The notes under the pieces were generated by a model. The model did no database searches. It worked only from the letters and a program-made list of their open reading frames with translations, and had not been told where the DNA came from. Source: Chitinophaga oryziterrae (GTDB lineage: Bacteria; Bacteroidota; Bacteroidia; Chitinophagales; Chitinophagaceae). Taken from it: a stretch of DNA of 64,000 nt. A program made the position numbers and the translations under genes. The stretch covers positions 124,001-188,000 of the forward strand of contig NZ_WRXO01000007.1 of the NCBI RefSeq assembly GCF_009758125.1, written 5' to 3'. Below are positions 8,839-18,400 of the stretch, in pieces (position 1 is the first letter of the stretch; every line of letters begins with the position of its first letter).

Positions 8839-9834
8839 TCAGCTTCGTTTTAAAATATGCAGCATCTCCAGTTGATCCGTAACAAATAAATATTTGTCCG
8901 TCACCGTTATACCGGTCAGCCAATCTGCCATTGTATCCACTTTATGCGACCATTCAATACGCCCTGTTTCAATATTCAGTATATGCACAGATTTGTCGTA
9001 AGTGGCAGCCATATACAGATAAGCGCCTTGCCTGTCAAGGAGGAAATAATCCCCGGTTCTGAAAGAATGGGTGCCGAACTCCGAAGTGAGATCAAGGTCT
9101 GTCAGGATACTCCCAGTTTTGCTGTCTATGATAAGGAGTCTACCCTCAAGAGTGGGCTTTTTGAGATAATAGCATACGACTATATTCCCATCAATAAAGT
9201 TCATCTCGGGTATATAGTCTCTGTATTGCCAGACGATCGCGCTGGTATCTGCATCAAGGGCGGTCAGATAATTGGCGTTGTCTACAAATGGCGCCAGGAG
9301 GATCACGAGATCATTTTTTATCGCAAAGAATTTATCCCTTATGTAGATTCTCTGCACCAACTGATCATCATTTTCCAACTCCCATATTGGTGTATGGATC
9401 TGCATTGAAAAGCAGCTAACATGGGGATACAGTTGGTACAGCTTACCACTCCGAACCCCTTGGGGTGGTCTTTTTATTTCATAGCTGTTGGTTGGACGAA
9501 AATGTTCGTCAAATTCAAACAGATACTCTTTGGAAGGAACGTAACACAGCTTATTGTCTGTCTGGTACAGGGATAGGAAAAACCTGCCCTCAATGATGCG
9601 GACAGGTGTTTGAAGATCGTCTAAAGGCTGGCAGTATATGTCGCTGTCATTCGCTTGCTGGAACAGCAGGTGATCATTGATAATGCAGGCATAATCGGGT
9701 GAAATATCACTAAGCACCACCGGGGTATCTTCATTGTATACGGTAATACCTCCATCCCCGGAACAGATGATCAGGTTATTCCCATATCTTAATATGGACT
9801 TTATGTTTTTGAGTATGTTATCTGGTGTAAACAT
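8839..9834 (-). CDS. cytosolic PQQ-like beta-propeller, candidate immunity protein
   Basis: A 331-aa protein without signal peptide, built of repeated beta-blade segments with PQQ/WD-like closing strands (LTALDADTSAIVWQYRD, LLIIDSKTGSILTDLDL, VHILNIETGRIEWSHK). The start codon overlaps the stop of the upstream 1108-aa gene by one base, the tightest coupling possible and typical of toxin-immunity pairs. All other genes in this train encode exported proteins; this one alone stays in the cytosol, as expected of protection against a nuclease-type effector. The fold is recognisable; the immunity role is inference from position and predicted location. A second protein of the same fold lies at 29839-30897. 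Confidence 0.65.
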   Translation of the reverse strand: MFTPDNILKNIKSILRYGNNLIICSGDGGITVYNEDTPVVLSDISPDYACIINDHLLFQQANDSDIYCQPLDDLQTPVRIIEGRFFLSLYQTDNKLCYVPSKEYLFEFDEHFRPTNSYEIKRPPQGVRSGKLYQLYPHVSCFSMQIHTPIWELENDDQLVQRIYIRDKFFAIKNDLVILLAPFVDNANYLTALDADTSAIVWQYRDYIPEMNFIDGNIVVCYYLKKPTLEGRLLIIDSKTGSILTDLDLTSEFGTHSFRTGDYFLLDRQGAYLYMAATYDKSVHILNIETGRIEWSHKVDTMADWLTGITVTDKYLFVTDQLEMLHILKRS

Positions 9835-12800
9835 TATTGTACAACTTTAAATATTTCATCAAACCACCTGCTATCGGCCCCCGAAATGAAAGCACGTAAT
9901 TCATCACGGTTTGTGATCGGATAAGCATAGTGAAATTTTCCCGCCAGTTCGTTGAACAACAATCGTATTCTATCGGTATTGAGCTGGGTAAGGTTTTTAT
10001 CCATCAGTAACTCTTCCTTTATCCTTTTGTATACTGCATCCCTGTCTGTTTTACTTCCGTCAAATATCCATATTAACTGGTAGATACTTGTCACATTGCG
10101 GCGTGACATATCTTTTATAAGCTGCTCTGCAAAGTTGCTATTAGGCAGACTGGTGGTTTTGTAGCTTTTGAACTCATAATATTGTATGGCTTGACCTCTT
10201 TGCAGCTCAAGGTCAGAAATCCGGTTTCCCATATCATCATACACAGTTGTCGATTCAAATCTTATATTATACGCGTTTCTGAATTCGGCTTCATGTTGCT
10301 GCATATATTTTAGCACCCAGTTTGCTCCTACTACGGTGTAATATGGATTAGTATTCTTAAGGTTCGATTTCATTCCGTCGAAGTCGGCGACGTCATAACG
10401 TCTCTTTGCAAATTCGAAGAGGTTAACGAATATTTCATTGTCTACGGTACCTGACTGCGATTTCTGGGCCTCACAAGCCTTTATGATGCTTTCATAGTCA
10501 GGGGTAGTCAGACTATATGGACGAGTATGAAGAACGTCGCTTTCTATTGCATTTCTCAGGCTCGTCAAATGTGGCTGGCTTACACGTAAACAAGTGCGGC
10601 CTGCTTCCCGGTATATATGCCAGGCATTGACAGTCCCGACTGTGAGTGAGGGAATATTTTGCGCCAGATAGCCGTTTACTATAGTATAGCAGTTGGCGCC
10701 GGAAGGAGTGTTGTTTACAACGTCACTGAGGAAAGTGTTCAACTCGTTTACATCCATATCGTCCAGTTTCTTAGCAACTGGATTTAACCATGCATTTTGT
10801 AACCTGGCACATAATATATGAAGGGCATCCGTTCTCTTGTCATAGGTAGCCGTTTTTTCAAGCTTACACATCAATGGTTCGTTACCGCATAGGTCGCACG
10901 GGGCCTGGGTACCTGTCTGTGGATTTGGTTGTGTTCCTGTCTGCGTACCTGTGCCGGCAGCAGCGATCAGGGGTATTTTAGTTGAAATAGCATCTTCTTC
11001 CAGAAGCCCTTCCTGTATTTCTCTTACCAGGGTAGTAACAGATGCGTAGTTGAGGTTGGGATCGTACGTGGGAGGATTGGCCATCACCCCCTGCCAGAAC
11101 ACAACAATATCATTCAGCGTCTTTAGTGTTTCAGGTTTTACTTCGCCTTTCTCTATCTGCTCTTTTATATTCCCGGGAGTGGATACGTGGTTGCTGATCA
11201 CCTCAAGTGCGTTCAGTGCTTTTTCTCCCATCGGCGAACCTTCGAGCCATCTCTTAATTTCAGGATCACTGGTGGCCGTGTTAGCGATCGTAACCGCATT
11301 GTTTATTCCAGCCCACAGTTTCTTAAGCTTTGAACCTTTTAACTCCATCCAGCCTTCTCCAAATATCAGCATACCGACATCAATCACATTCTTCGCACGT
11401 TCAAGATTATCCTTTATGCCCTGTTCGGTATTCTTTTCAATATTCCAATAGAGCATCAGCGCCGGAATATATAGCGTTTTCCCCCGGGCTTCCTGCTGCT
11501 TGCCATCAACGAAAAAATTAAAAGGGAGGTCAGTCGTTGGTACAATGCTTACCCAGGCAAAGGGATCGACAGTAAAGTTCTGGTTGCCATATTGAGCGTT
11601 GCCATAATAATCAAAGTATTGGTAGCTGCAGGGACCACGATATCTCCTGAACTCAAAAGAAAACTGGTTGCCATCGGTGTAATGTGCCAGCACTTCGTTG
11701 GACAAGTCGTTGTATGGTGCCTGCGGATCATATGTTAACGTCTTACAGGGGCTTGTCTCGGCGATTGCCAGGGTAAGCTCGGCTTTGTAGACATTGTAGG
11801 CAAATTGGCATAACACCTTAACAAGCTCCGTATAGTTGTTTTCTCCTTCTGTTGAATAGTCAAACAATTCATGCTTGTCATCTGTCTTGACAATGAGTTT
11901 GCGCAGTAATTGGGCGTTTCCGTTGAGGTGATCCAGGAATGCCCGCTGTTGTTCAAGTGGCGTGCTTCTTACAATATCAAGGATCAGTTGTTCACAAAGG
12001 TTGGAGGTGAAGGGCAACACCTTATTGTCACCACAAATGGCTTTTTGGGACAGTTTCTCCAACAGGCATTTGCGGGTTTCTAGTGTGAGATCTTTCAGCG
12101 ATACTGAAATATCGATTTTAGTGGCATTAGGCAGTGGTGTTTTGTATAAATCTTCCAATCTGTCAATGAGGCCTTCGTCGTGTTCACAATCAACATTTGC
12201 CAACCCCCCACCGGCTTTTTGGCCAAAAAAGATGTATACATTCCTGATGAGCTGCGATAAGTAATCATTCCGGGTAGTGATATTAGTCCCGCTGTCGCTG
12301 GGCGGACTTTGCTGATGGTTCTTGTTATAATTCTGAAGCTCGGCGATAAGGGAGGGCTCTATGGAACTACTGTGGTAGATGCCATTTATAATAAATGTAT
12401 TGTGTACTTCCGGCGTCGACCCCATTATCATCCTGGACTCGCTTAGCTCCATGCCTGCATGATATTCCGCATGAACGCCTGAGTAATTTTTATACAGGTT
12501 AAACAGGTAACAGACAATATATTTATCCTTCTCAAGAGAGGCTTTAAGCACGCTGTTATCCTTGTCATTCTTCACTTTTGACATAATAGCGCGTATGATC
12601 TCTTCTTCCTTCTCAGTATATGCGCCCGGATTGGTCCTTACCTGTTCATAGTAATTAACGGTCCGCATTTTATTCCAATCGTATTCAGGGTCTTTACGCT
12701 CTATATCCTTGTAATTATAGATGCCGGAAACAACAAAGTATATCTTGTAATCCTTGTAAGGGGTGTTGTCAAGGTAAGTTTTTCTAAGCTCGCTGATCCA

Positions 12801-13139
12801 TGCGTTCAGGTTGTTAACATGAGAGGAAAGTTGGTCCAGTCCTACTAGTCTCATTGAAAGGCTTTGTTTGATCCATAGCTGCCTGGCAGCCAGACTGGTA
12901 AAACTTGTGAACACGGAATAAGGCTGGTCCTGCATGGCAGAAACCACATAGCTGGCTTCCGCCGCCTTTCCCGCTTTAATAAGACGCTCATTCTCCTGGA
13001 TGCGCGCCGCCAGGTTTTTCCGAATAATAGCGGCCTGCGCATCCACCAGGCTATCTTCTGGCGTGCCTGCCCGGGCAATATTGATAGTGCCGGCCAGCGC
13101 CAAAAAAAGGATCATTAATTTCAGATATACCTGTCTCAT
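9834..13139 (-). CDS. large exported protein with nuclease-like C-terminus, candidate polymorphic toxin
   Basis: The start is taken at the ATG preceding the signal peptide (MRQVYLKLMILFLALAGTI); an ATG seven codons upstream overlaps the preceding gene and is less likely. The central ~900 residues are unrecognised; they contain a possible Zn site (CDLCGNEPLMCKL) and no RHS/YD repeats. The last ~145 residues look like a PD-(D/E)xK nuclease: an acidic residue in NRISDLEL, then YYEFKSYK giving the ExK pair 13 residues later, followed by an Ile/Leu-rich strand and helices. That is the arrangement of restriction-endonuclease-fold toxin domains at the C-terminus of polymorphic toxins. The next gene overlaps its stop codon. 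Nuclease activity is inferred from motif spacing only. Confidence 0.6.
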   Translation of the reverse strand: MRQVYLKLMILFLALAGTINIARAGTPEDSLVDAQAAIIRKNLAARIQENERLIKAGKAAEASYVVSAMQDQPYSVFTSFTSLAARQLWIKQSLSMRLVGLDQLSSHVNNLNAWISELRKTYLDNTPYKDYKIYFVVSGIYNYKDIERKDPEYDWNKMRTVNYYEQVRTNPGAYTEKEEEIIRAIMSKVKNDKDNSVLKASLEKDKYIVCYLFNLYKNYSGVHAEYHAGMELSESRMIMGSTPEVHNTFIINGIYHSSSIEPSLIAELQNYNKNHQQSPPSDSGTNITTRNDYLSQLIRNVYIFFGQKAGGGLANVDCEHDEGLIDRLEDLYKTPLPNATKIDISVSLKDLTLETRKCLLEKLSQKAICGDNKVLPFTSNLCEQLILDIVRSTPLEQQRAFLDHLNGNAQLLRKLIVKTDDKHELFDYSTEGENNYTELVKVLCQFAYNVYKAELTLAIAETSPCKTLTYDPQAPYNDLSNEVLAHYTDGNQFSFEFRRYRGPCSYQYFDYYGNAQYGNQNFTVDPFAWVSIVPTTDLPFNFFVDGKQQEARGKTLYIPALMLYWNIEKNTEQGIKDNLERAKNVIDVGMLIFGEGWMELKGSKLKKLWAGINNAVTIANTATSDPEIKRWLEGSPMGEKALNALEVISNHVSTPGNIKEQIEKGEVKPETLKTLNDIVVFWQGVMANPPTYDPNLNYASVTTLVREIQEGLLEEDAISTKIPLIAAAGTGTQTGTQPNPQTGTQAPCDLCGNEPLMCKLEKTATYDKRTDALHILCARLQNAWLNPVAKKLDDMDVNELNTFLSDVVNNTPSGANCYTIVNGYLAQNIPSLTVGTVNAWHIYREAGRTCLRVSQPHLTSLRNAIESDVLHTRPYSLTTPDYESIIKACEAQKSQSGTVDNEIFVNLFEFAKRRYDVADFDGMKSNLKNTNPYYTVVGANWVLKYMQQHEAEFRNAYNIRFESTTVYDDMGNRISDLELQRGQAIQYYEFKSYKTTSLPNSNFAEQLIKDMSRRNVTSIYQLIWIFDGSKTDRDAVYKRIKEELLMDKNLTQLNTDRIRLLFNELAGKFHYAYPITNRDELRAFISGADSRWFDEIFKVVQ

Positions 13140-13149
13140 GTATAATTTG

Positions 13150-15429
13150 TTATTCTGCATTTATAATGACAATAATTTGCTTCAGTATTGATTCTTTAGC
13201 GATAGCGATCAGTTCCTTATCGGTTTTCCCTTGCTGCTTACTTTCCATGATCACCTTCAGAATACTACTACCTTTCAAAGCCTTGTCTGTTGTAAATAAC
13301 TGCGAAATGGATGTTGGTTCATTATAGAATTGCTGGATTGCCTTAACGATCCGGGAGGCCTTTACAGTGGCTGATGCAATAGTATATTCTTCTGCTGCGG
13401 CCTTGAACTGCTTCATCTCGTCCGTCATTTCGTCCTCCGTTATCTGAAACACGCCAACAACATTTACTACCAGAGAGTCGTCCGTTTCCTGCGTTTCAGA
13501 TAAACCTTGTTTGTCAAATACTTCCTGTTTCAAAGCGGCCATTTTTTCCTCCAGCTTTCCCGTTTGCTCCCAGCTTGCGCTTTCTGTTTTCAATTCCTTA
13601 ATAGCCGTCACGATCACATTCGCCACCGCGGTTACCAACTTCTCCTTTTCCTTATTCACCACTTCCACTTCCTTCTTCGCATCCTCAAATTTTTTCTCTG
13701 CATCCTTCACCTTTTGTTCCGCCGCTGCTTTCTCTTCCGGCGTTTTAGCAGCAGCCAATTCTTTCTTCGCCGCATCATACTCCTCTTTTGCGTTTACCAG
13801 GTTATCTGCCGCCTGGTTCATACGTGTTTTCAGATCTTCCGGCAGCTCTTCTTCCGCCAGCTTCTTTATCTGCTCTGCCATCTCTTTTACTTTTACATAA
13901 TCCGCATCTATCGTCAAATGTATCAGGTCATTGATCACACTGGCCAGGTTACTAATCGCCTGCACCACAGAGTCCACATTCGTTCCCTGCAGTTTCGTTG
14001 AATCAAATGTCGTCATCAGTATCCCCTTCATCAACTGCCGGTCAGTATTCACCTGTATGTTGTCAAACTTCACCTTCACGCGGTTATACCCCAGGAATGG
14101 GATTGTGATATAACCAGTTCCACTATACGAATTTCCACTGTTCTTTAATGTCGTGAACCGCACGGGGAAATCGCCCGCCATGATCTGGTCATCCGGCTGC
14201 AGCGTTTTTAAGACGGTGTCATTGGCCAGTTTAATGTCTGATAAAAGCCCACAGGAGCCACTGTCCACGGCATTCTTCGCCGGCATCTCAAAGGCATGCA
14301 ATTCTCCCAGCGTTTTACTGCCCAGGCTACAGGAGCCGCCTACGCGGTATTCATATTTATGACCGGGTATGGCGTCGCGGATCACTGCCTGAGGGTCATT
14401 ACTTTTTACGTTAAACCATTCTGCCTTATCATTATCCTGCTCCCTGTATTCTACCAGGTATTCAAACATCTTTGGCTGTGGCGCCCAGGTAATAGTGGCT
14501 TCGCCATTGGCTACGGTGGCGGTTACCTGCTGGGGAGGCTGACAATCTTCCTGCAGGGTGAAGTAGAAGATCTCGCTATAGCCATTATTGGTGAATACGG
14601 CAAATTCATCTACTCCCTGTTTGGCTATTGCGCGTATTCTCCAGCCATAGCGTTTGCCGGGTAGCAGTGGCGGTTCTGCCGGGCCGTATAATAAAGTAGT
14701 GGCGTTGGTGTTAGTCTGGTACAATGGCGGCATGGTGCCAAAAGCGGCCTCCGGTAAAATGGCCGTATCCCATAATTCTACCAGCGTAAACTCGTATTCT
14801 GTCTGGAAAGCGGCATTCGGGCTACCCATATGCCGGGGCGTCCAGTTAAACACAATGTTCAGGGGCTCACGGAAGGCGACTGCTTCTCCTTTACGCGGCA
14901 GGTTCAGCAAAGGCGGTTCGCTGGTGCTGATCCATACCGGAGGGGCGCAACTCAGTTTATCATTACTGATCAGCTGCCCGCTGTTGGCTTCTACCACATC
15001 CACGCAAAAGGTGTAAAAACCGTCCGGCAGCTTGCCGGTCTGTAGCAGTTGCGAACGGGGTATACCCGATATTTCCAGGTTGTCCGGATTAAAATAGGGC
15101 GCCAGGTCGTTCAGTGACAACTGTACCGGTAAACCGGCGTCCAGTTGCACCAGGGGATAGGAGCCATAGTCGCGGTTGCGCAGGGACACCGTAGTGCCCT
15201 TGATGTTCAGCCGTAGCCGCACGTTCAGCGTCGGCTTCTGCAAATCGGTGTTCAGCAGGGTGACGATCATCCTGGCCTGTGAGCCGTTATACAGATTGCT
15301 GAGCTGTGCGGATACCGGCTGCAGGGTCTGTACCTGCACCTTCACCGGGTATTGCTGTGCGGCAAGCGGGCGGCATATCATGCATAATAATATGCCCACG
15401 ACTATTTGTATACTGCGTTTCGCTGTCAA
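13150..15429 (-). CDS. TANFOR-domain surface protein with FN3 and coiled-coil regions
   Basis: A 759-aa secreted protein (signal peptide ending PLAAQ). Residues ~25-190 match the TANFOR domain described from Tannerella forsythia-type proteins: YPVKVQVQTLQP, later LDAGLPVQLSLNDLAPYF, LPDGFYTFCVDV and PPLLNLP. Two fibronectin-III-like segments follow (NIVFNWTPRHMG and ATVANGEATITWAP). Residues ~520-640 are a highly charged Ala/Lys/Glu coiled coil (KEEYDAAKKELAAAK). TANFOR proteins commonly precede RHS toxins in Bacteroidota; here the next gene encodes the non-RHS toxin-like protein. It lies 18 bp after the SprB-repeat gene. Confidence 0.75.
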   Translation of the reverse strand: MTAKRSIQIVVGILLCMICRPLAAQQYPVKVQVQTLQPVSAQLSNLYNGSQARMIVTLLNTDLQKPTLNVRLRLNIKGTTVSLRNRDYGSYPLVQLDAGLPVQLSLNDLAPYFNPDNLEISGIPRSQLLQTGKLPDGFYTFCVDVVEANSGQLISNDKLSCAPPVWISTSEPPLLNLPRKGEAVAFREPLNIVFNWTPRHMGSPNAAFQTEYEFTLVELWDTAILPEAAFGTMPPLYQTNTNATTLLYGPAEPPLLPGKRYGWRIRAIAKQGVDEFAVFTNNGYSEIFYFTLQEDCQPPQQVTATVANGEATITWAPQPKMFEYLVEYREQDNDKAEWFNVKSNDPQAVIRDAIPGHKYEYRVGGSCSLGSKTLGELHAFEMPAKNAVDSGSCGLLSDIKLANDTVLKTLQPDDQIMAGDFPVRFTTLKNSGNSYSGTGYITIPFLGYNRVKVKFDNIQVNTDRQLMKGILMTTFDSTKLQGTNVDSVVQAISNLASVINDLIHLTIDADYVKVKEMAEQIKKLAEEELPEDLKTRMNQAADNLVNAKEEYDAAKKELAAAKTPEEKAAAEQKVKDAEKKFEDAKKEVEVVNKEKEKLVTAVANVIVTAIKELKTESASWEQTGKLEEKMAALKQEVFDKQGLSETQETDDSLVVNVVGVFQITEDEMTDEMKQFKAAAEEYTIASATVKASRIVKAIQQFYNEPTSISQLFTTDKALKGSSILKVIMESKQQGKTDKELIAIAKESILKQIIVIINAE

Positions 15430-15447
15430 CGGTAGCTTCTTTAATGA

Positions 15448-18400
15448 TTATTGGGTGATGATGATCTTCCTTATTGCATTGCCCAGCGGCGTTTCCAGCA
15501 GCAACACATAGGTGCCTGCCGTTATATTCAGCTGGTAGGGTATATTGAATTGCTCGTTTGAGGCTTCCTTACGGTCATTCACCAACTGATTGCTGATGAT
15601 ATTGAACAGGCGCAGGCGTATCTCCGATGCTTTATCCAAAGTCACACGCACAGTGAATTGCCCGGTATTAGGATTGGGCATTACTTCAAATGTGGTGATG
15701 AAAGGCTGCTGTGCACCTCCGGGGGCCGGCATGGATTGTGATTCCAGTACGGCAATGTCCTTGGTGAACACCTGTTCACAATCTCCGGTATAGGAGTGCA
15801 GGCGGATGCGGTACACGCCGGTGTCTGCAAAACGCAGCGAGGCTAATAGTGTGGTGTTCTGCAATACGGTAATGTGCTGGTCGGCCGGTATTTCCCATTC
15901 GGTGCGCTCCGGCAGGGGCGTGCTGATATTGATCAGCGATACGTCCTCATTACGGAATACCTGTGTGGATACCACAAATTCAGCCGCTATATCCGATTGC
16001 AGTTGTTCTATGCGGATGGTATCACGACCGGTGCAGCCTTTACCGTCCATAACGCTTACCCAATACTTCCCGCTGTTGCTGAGCGTAACCTGTGGCGTAG
16101 CCGCCTGGAAGGTGGGCTGGCCGCCCCAGGTATAAGTGGCAACGGGATCTGTTATAGCAGCATTTACCGTATAACTTTGACCGTTACAAAGGGTTATATC
16201 GCGCCCCAGTTGCACCTGTAGCGGTGGTGGGTCCGGCATATTGAAGGACTGCACACGTTTACAGTTATTGGCGTCCTGGATGGTAAGGGTGTATTTGCCC
16301 GCACACAGCTGGTCTATCCTGTTGCCAGTGCTGCCGTTGCTCCACGTATACTGATAAGGAGGGATGCCTCCGCTGATCATCGTGTTAATAGCACCGTCGC
16401 AACTACCTGCGCAAACCGGCGATGTGATATCTGCATTTATCACAATACCATTGGGTATAAATACATCTGCGTTGTTTTGTGCTTCACAGCCGCGTACGTC
16501 TTTTACAAACACCAGGTAAGATCCTTCTGATAAGCTGCTGATGTTGCTGGTGGTTGCGCCATTCGTCCATTCATAACGGAAGGGAGCAGTACCACCGGTA
16601 ACTGTGGTGGTTACCGCGCCATCCTGTCCGCTGGCGCAGGTCACCGGTGTGGTGGCCAGCTGTACCTGCAGCAGGTCCGGCTCAACGAGCAGGAATGGGT
16701 CGGATGTTTTATCAATATTATTTGCGTCTGTAATGGTCACTTTATAGGTACCGGTTGCTAACGCACTGGCCGATGGGGTCGTTTGTCCGATGGCGTTATA
16801 TGTGCCATTAACCAGTTTATACCAGACAAAACGATAAGGCAGCGGACCGTATATGTGCACGCCACCGTTGGCGGTAGCTGTCAGCACACCGTCAGCGGCT
16901 CCTTTGCAGGATACATAACGTTGTTCTGCCACGGTTACCTGCAACGGAGCTGGTTGGTCTAATTTGAAATCTACCGTTAACGTACAACCCTGCATATTAG
17001 GGTCAGGACCGGTATATTGAGCGTCTGTAATGGTAACGGTATAATCACCGGCCGGTATATCAGAAAGCACATTTTCATAACCGCCGGCCACTACCTGACC
17101 TGTACCATTGCCCAGCGGTGTACCGTCCGCCCTTTTCCAGCTGACATTGTAGCTGCCGTCGGCTTTAGCAGTACCACCTTGCAGCAGTATTTTGATGCTA
17201 CCATCTGAATAACCATAAGCAAGGGGTTGCGTTAATAACTGCTGTGCCACCTGTATCGGAGCTGCTGGTTGTTCTACTGCGGAGTCGCCTGATATCGGAC
17301 ATCCGTGGTAGTCAGTTATATCCACTGTATATGTGCCGGCATGCAGACCGGTATTATAAGCCGCCCGGCTGCCGTTGCTCCAGTTATACTGGTACGGTGT
17401 TGTACCACCGCTTACCAGGGCTTCCAGCGCGCCATTGCTGCCATCGTAACAGGTAGCTGGTGTGGTGTTGAATTGCACTTGTAACGGAGCAGGATCTATC
17501 AGGTCCGTAGTATCGGATAGTATGGTGATGCCATTGGCATCAGTGGCTTTTACCTGGTACAGGCCAGCGGGCAGACCAACTGCGGTGCTATCTGTTTGTC
17601 CGATAGGCAGGGTCATGCCGTTCACTATCTGGTACCATTCATAAGTGTAACGAGGCGTGGTTTTAAAAGGTATACCACCGCTTATTATTGCCGTAAGCGT
17701 ACCATCAGTCTTACCGTTACAGCTGACGCTGTCGGTAATCTGTATATTGGCCACTAATAGTGGTGGCTGTGTAAGTGTAAATGTATTAATGAACGTACAA
17801 CCGTTCCTGCTGTCTGTGGCAGCCGCATTATAGTTGGCGTCTGTGACCGTCAGGGTATAATTGCCGTCAGGCTGGTTGTTGATAGTGGTGGTATAGATTC
17901 CATTGCCATCTACAGTATTTACGGGTGTTAACAGGGTGCCATCTGCTTTTCTCCATTCAACAGTATAAGAACCGTCCGGATTAGGCGTACCACCCTTCAG
18001 ATGGACGGTAATACTGCCATCAGAATATCCAAATGCTTTAGGATCTGCGATGGAATAAGCATCCACGGCAAGCGGCGCATCAGGTTGTTTAACGCTGAAG
18101 CTTATTTCCTCGTCTCCGGCAGTTGTCTTGCCGGCACATCCGTTCTGGTCTTTTACCTTTATCAGGTAATCTCCCTTGGCCAGGCTTGTTATGCTGTTCT
18201 GAGTGAACGGCAGCGTGAGATAATCATTATCCGCGACTCCTTTATACCACGCTACATAACCGCCTGCACCTCCATTAATGTTAAGATTGATACCGCCATC
18301 GCTGCCTCCAAAACATTTTACGTCAATAGGAGCGGGCGTAGAGAAGGTAACCCGTGTAGGTTCTTCCAGTTGGAAGGTGGCCGTGCTTCCGTCGCTGTAA

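Noticed and set aside
13507-14001. Long plus-strand frame opposite the coiled-coil region of the TANFOR gene.
   Set aside because: Antisense shadow of a low-complexity Ala/Lys/Glu coding stretch; no signal peptide, motif or start context.
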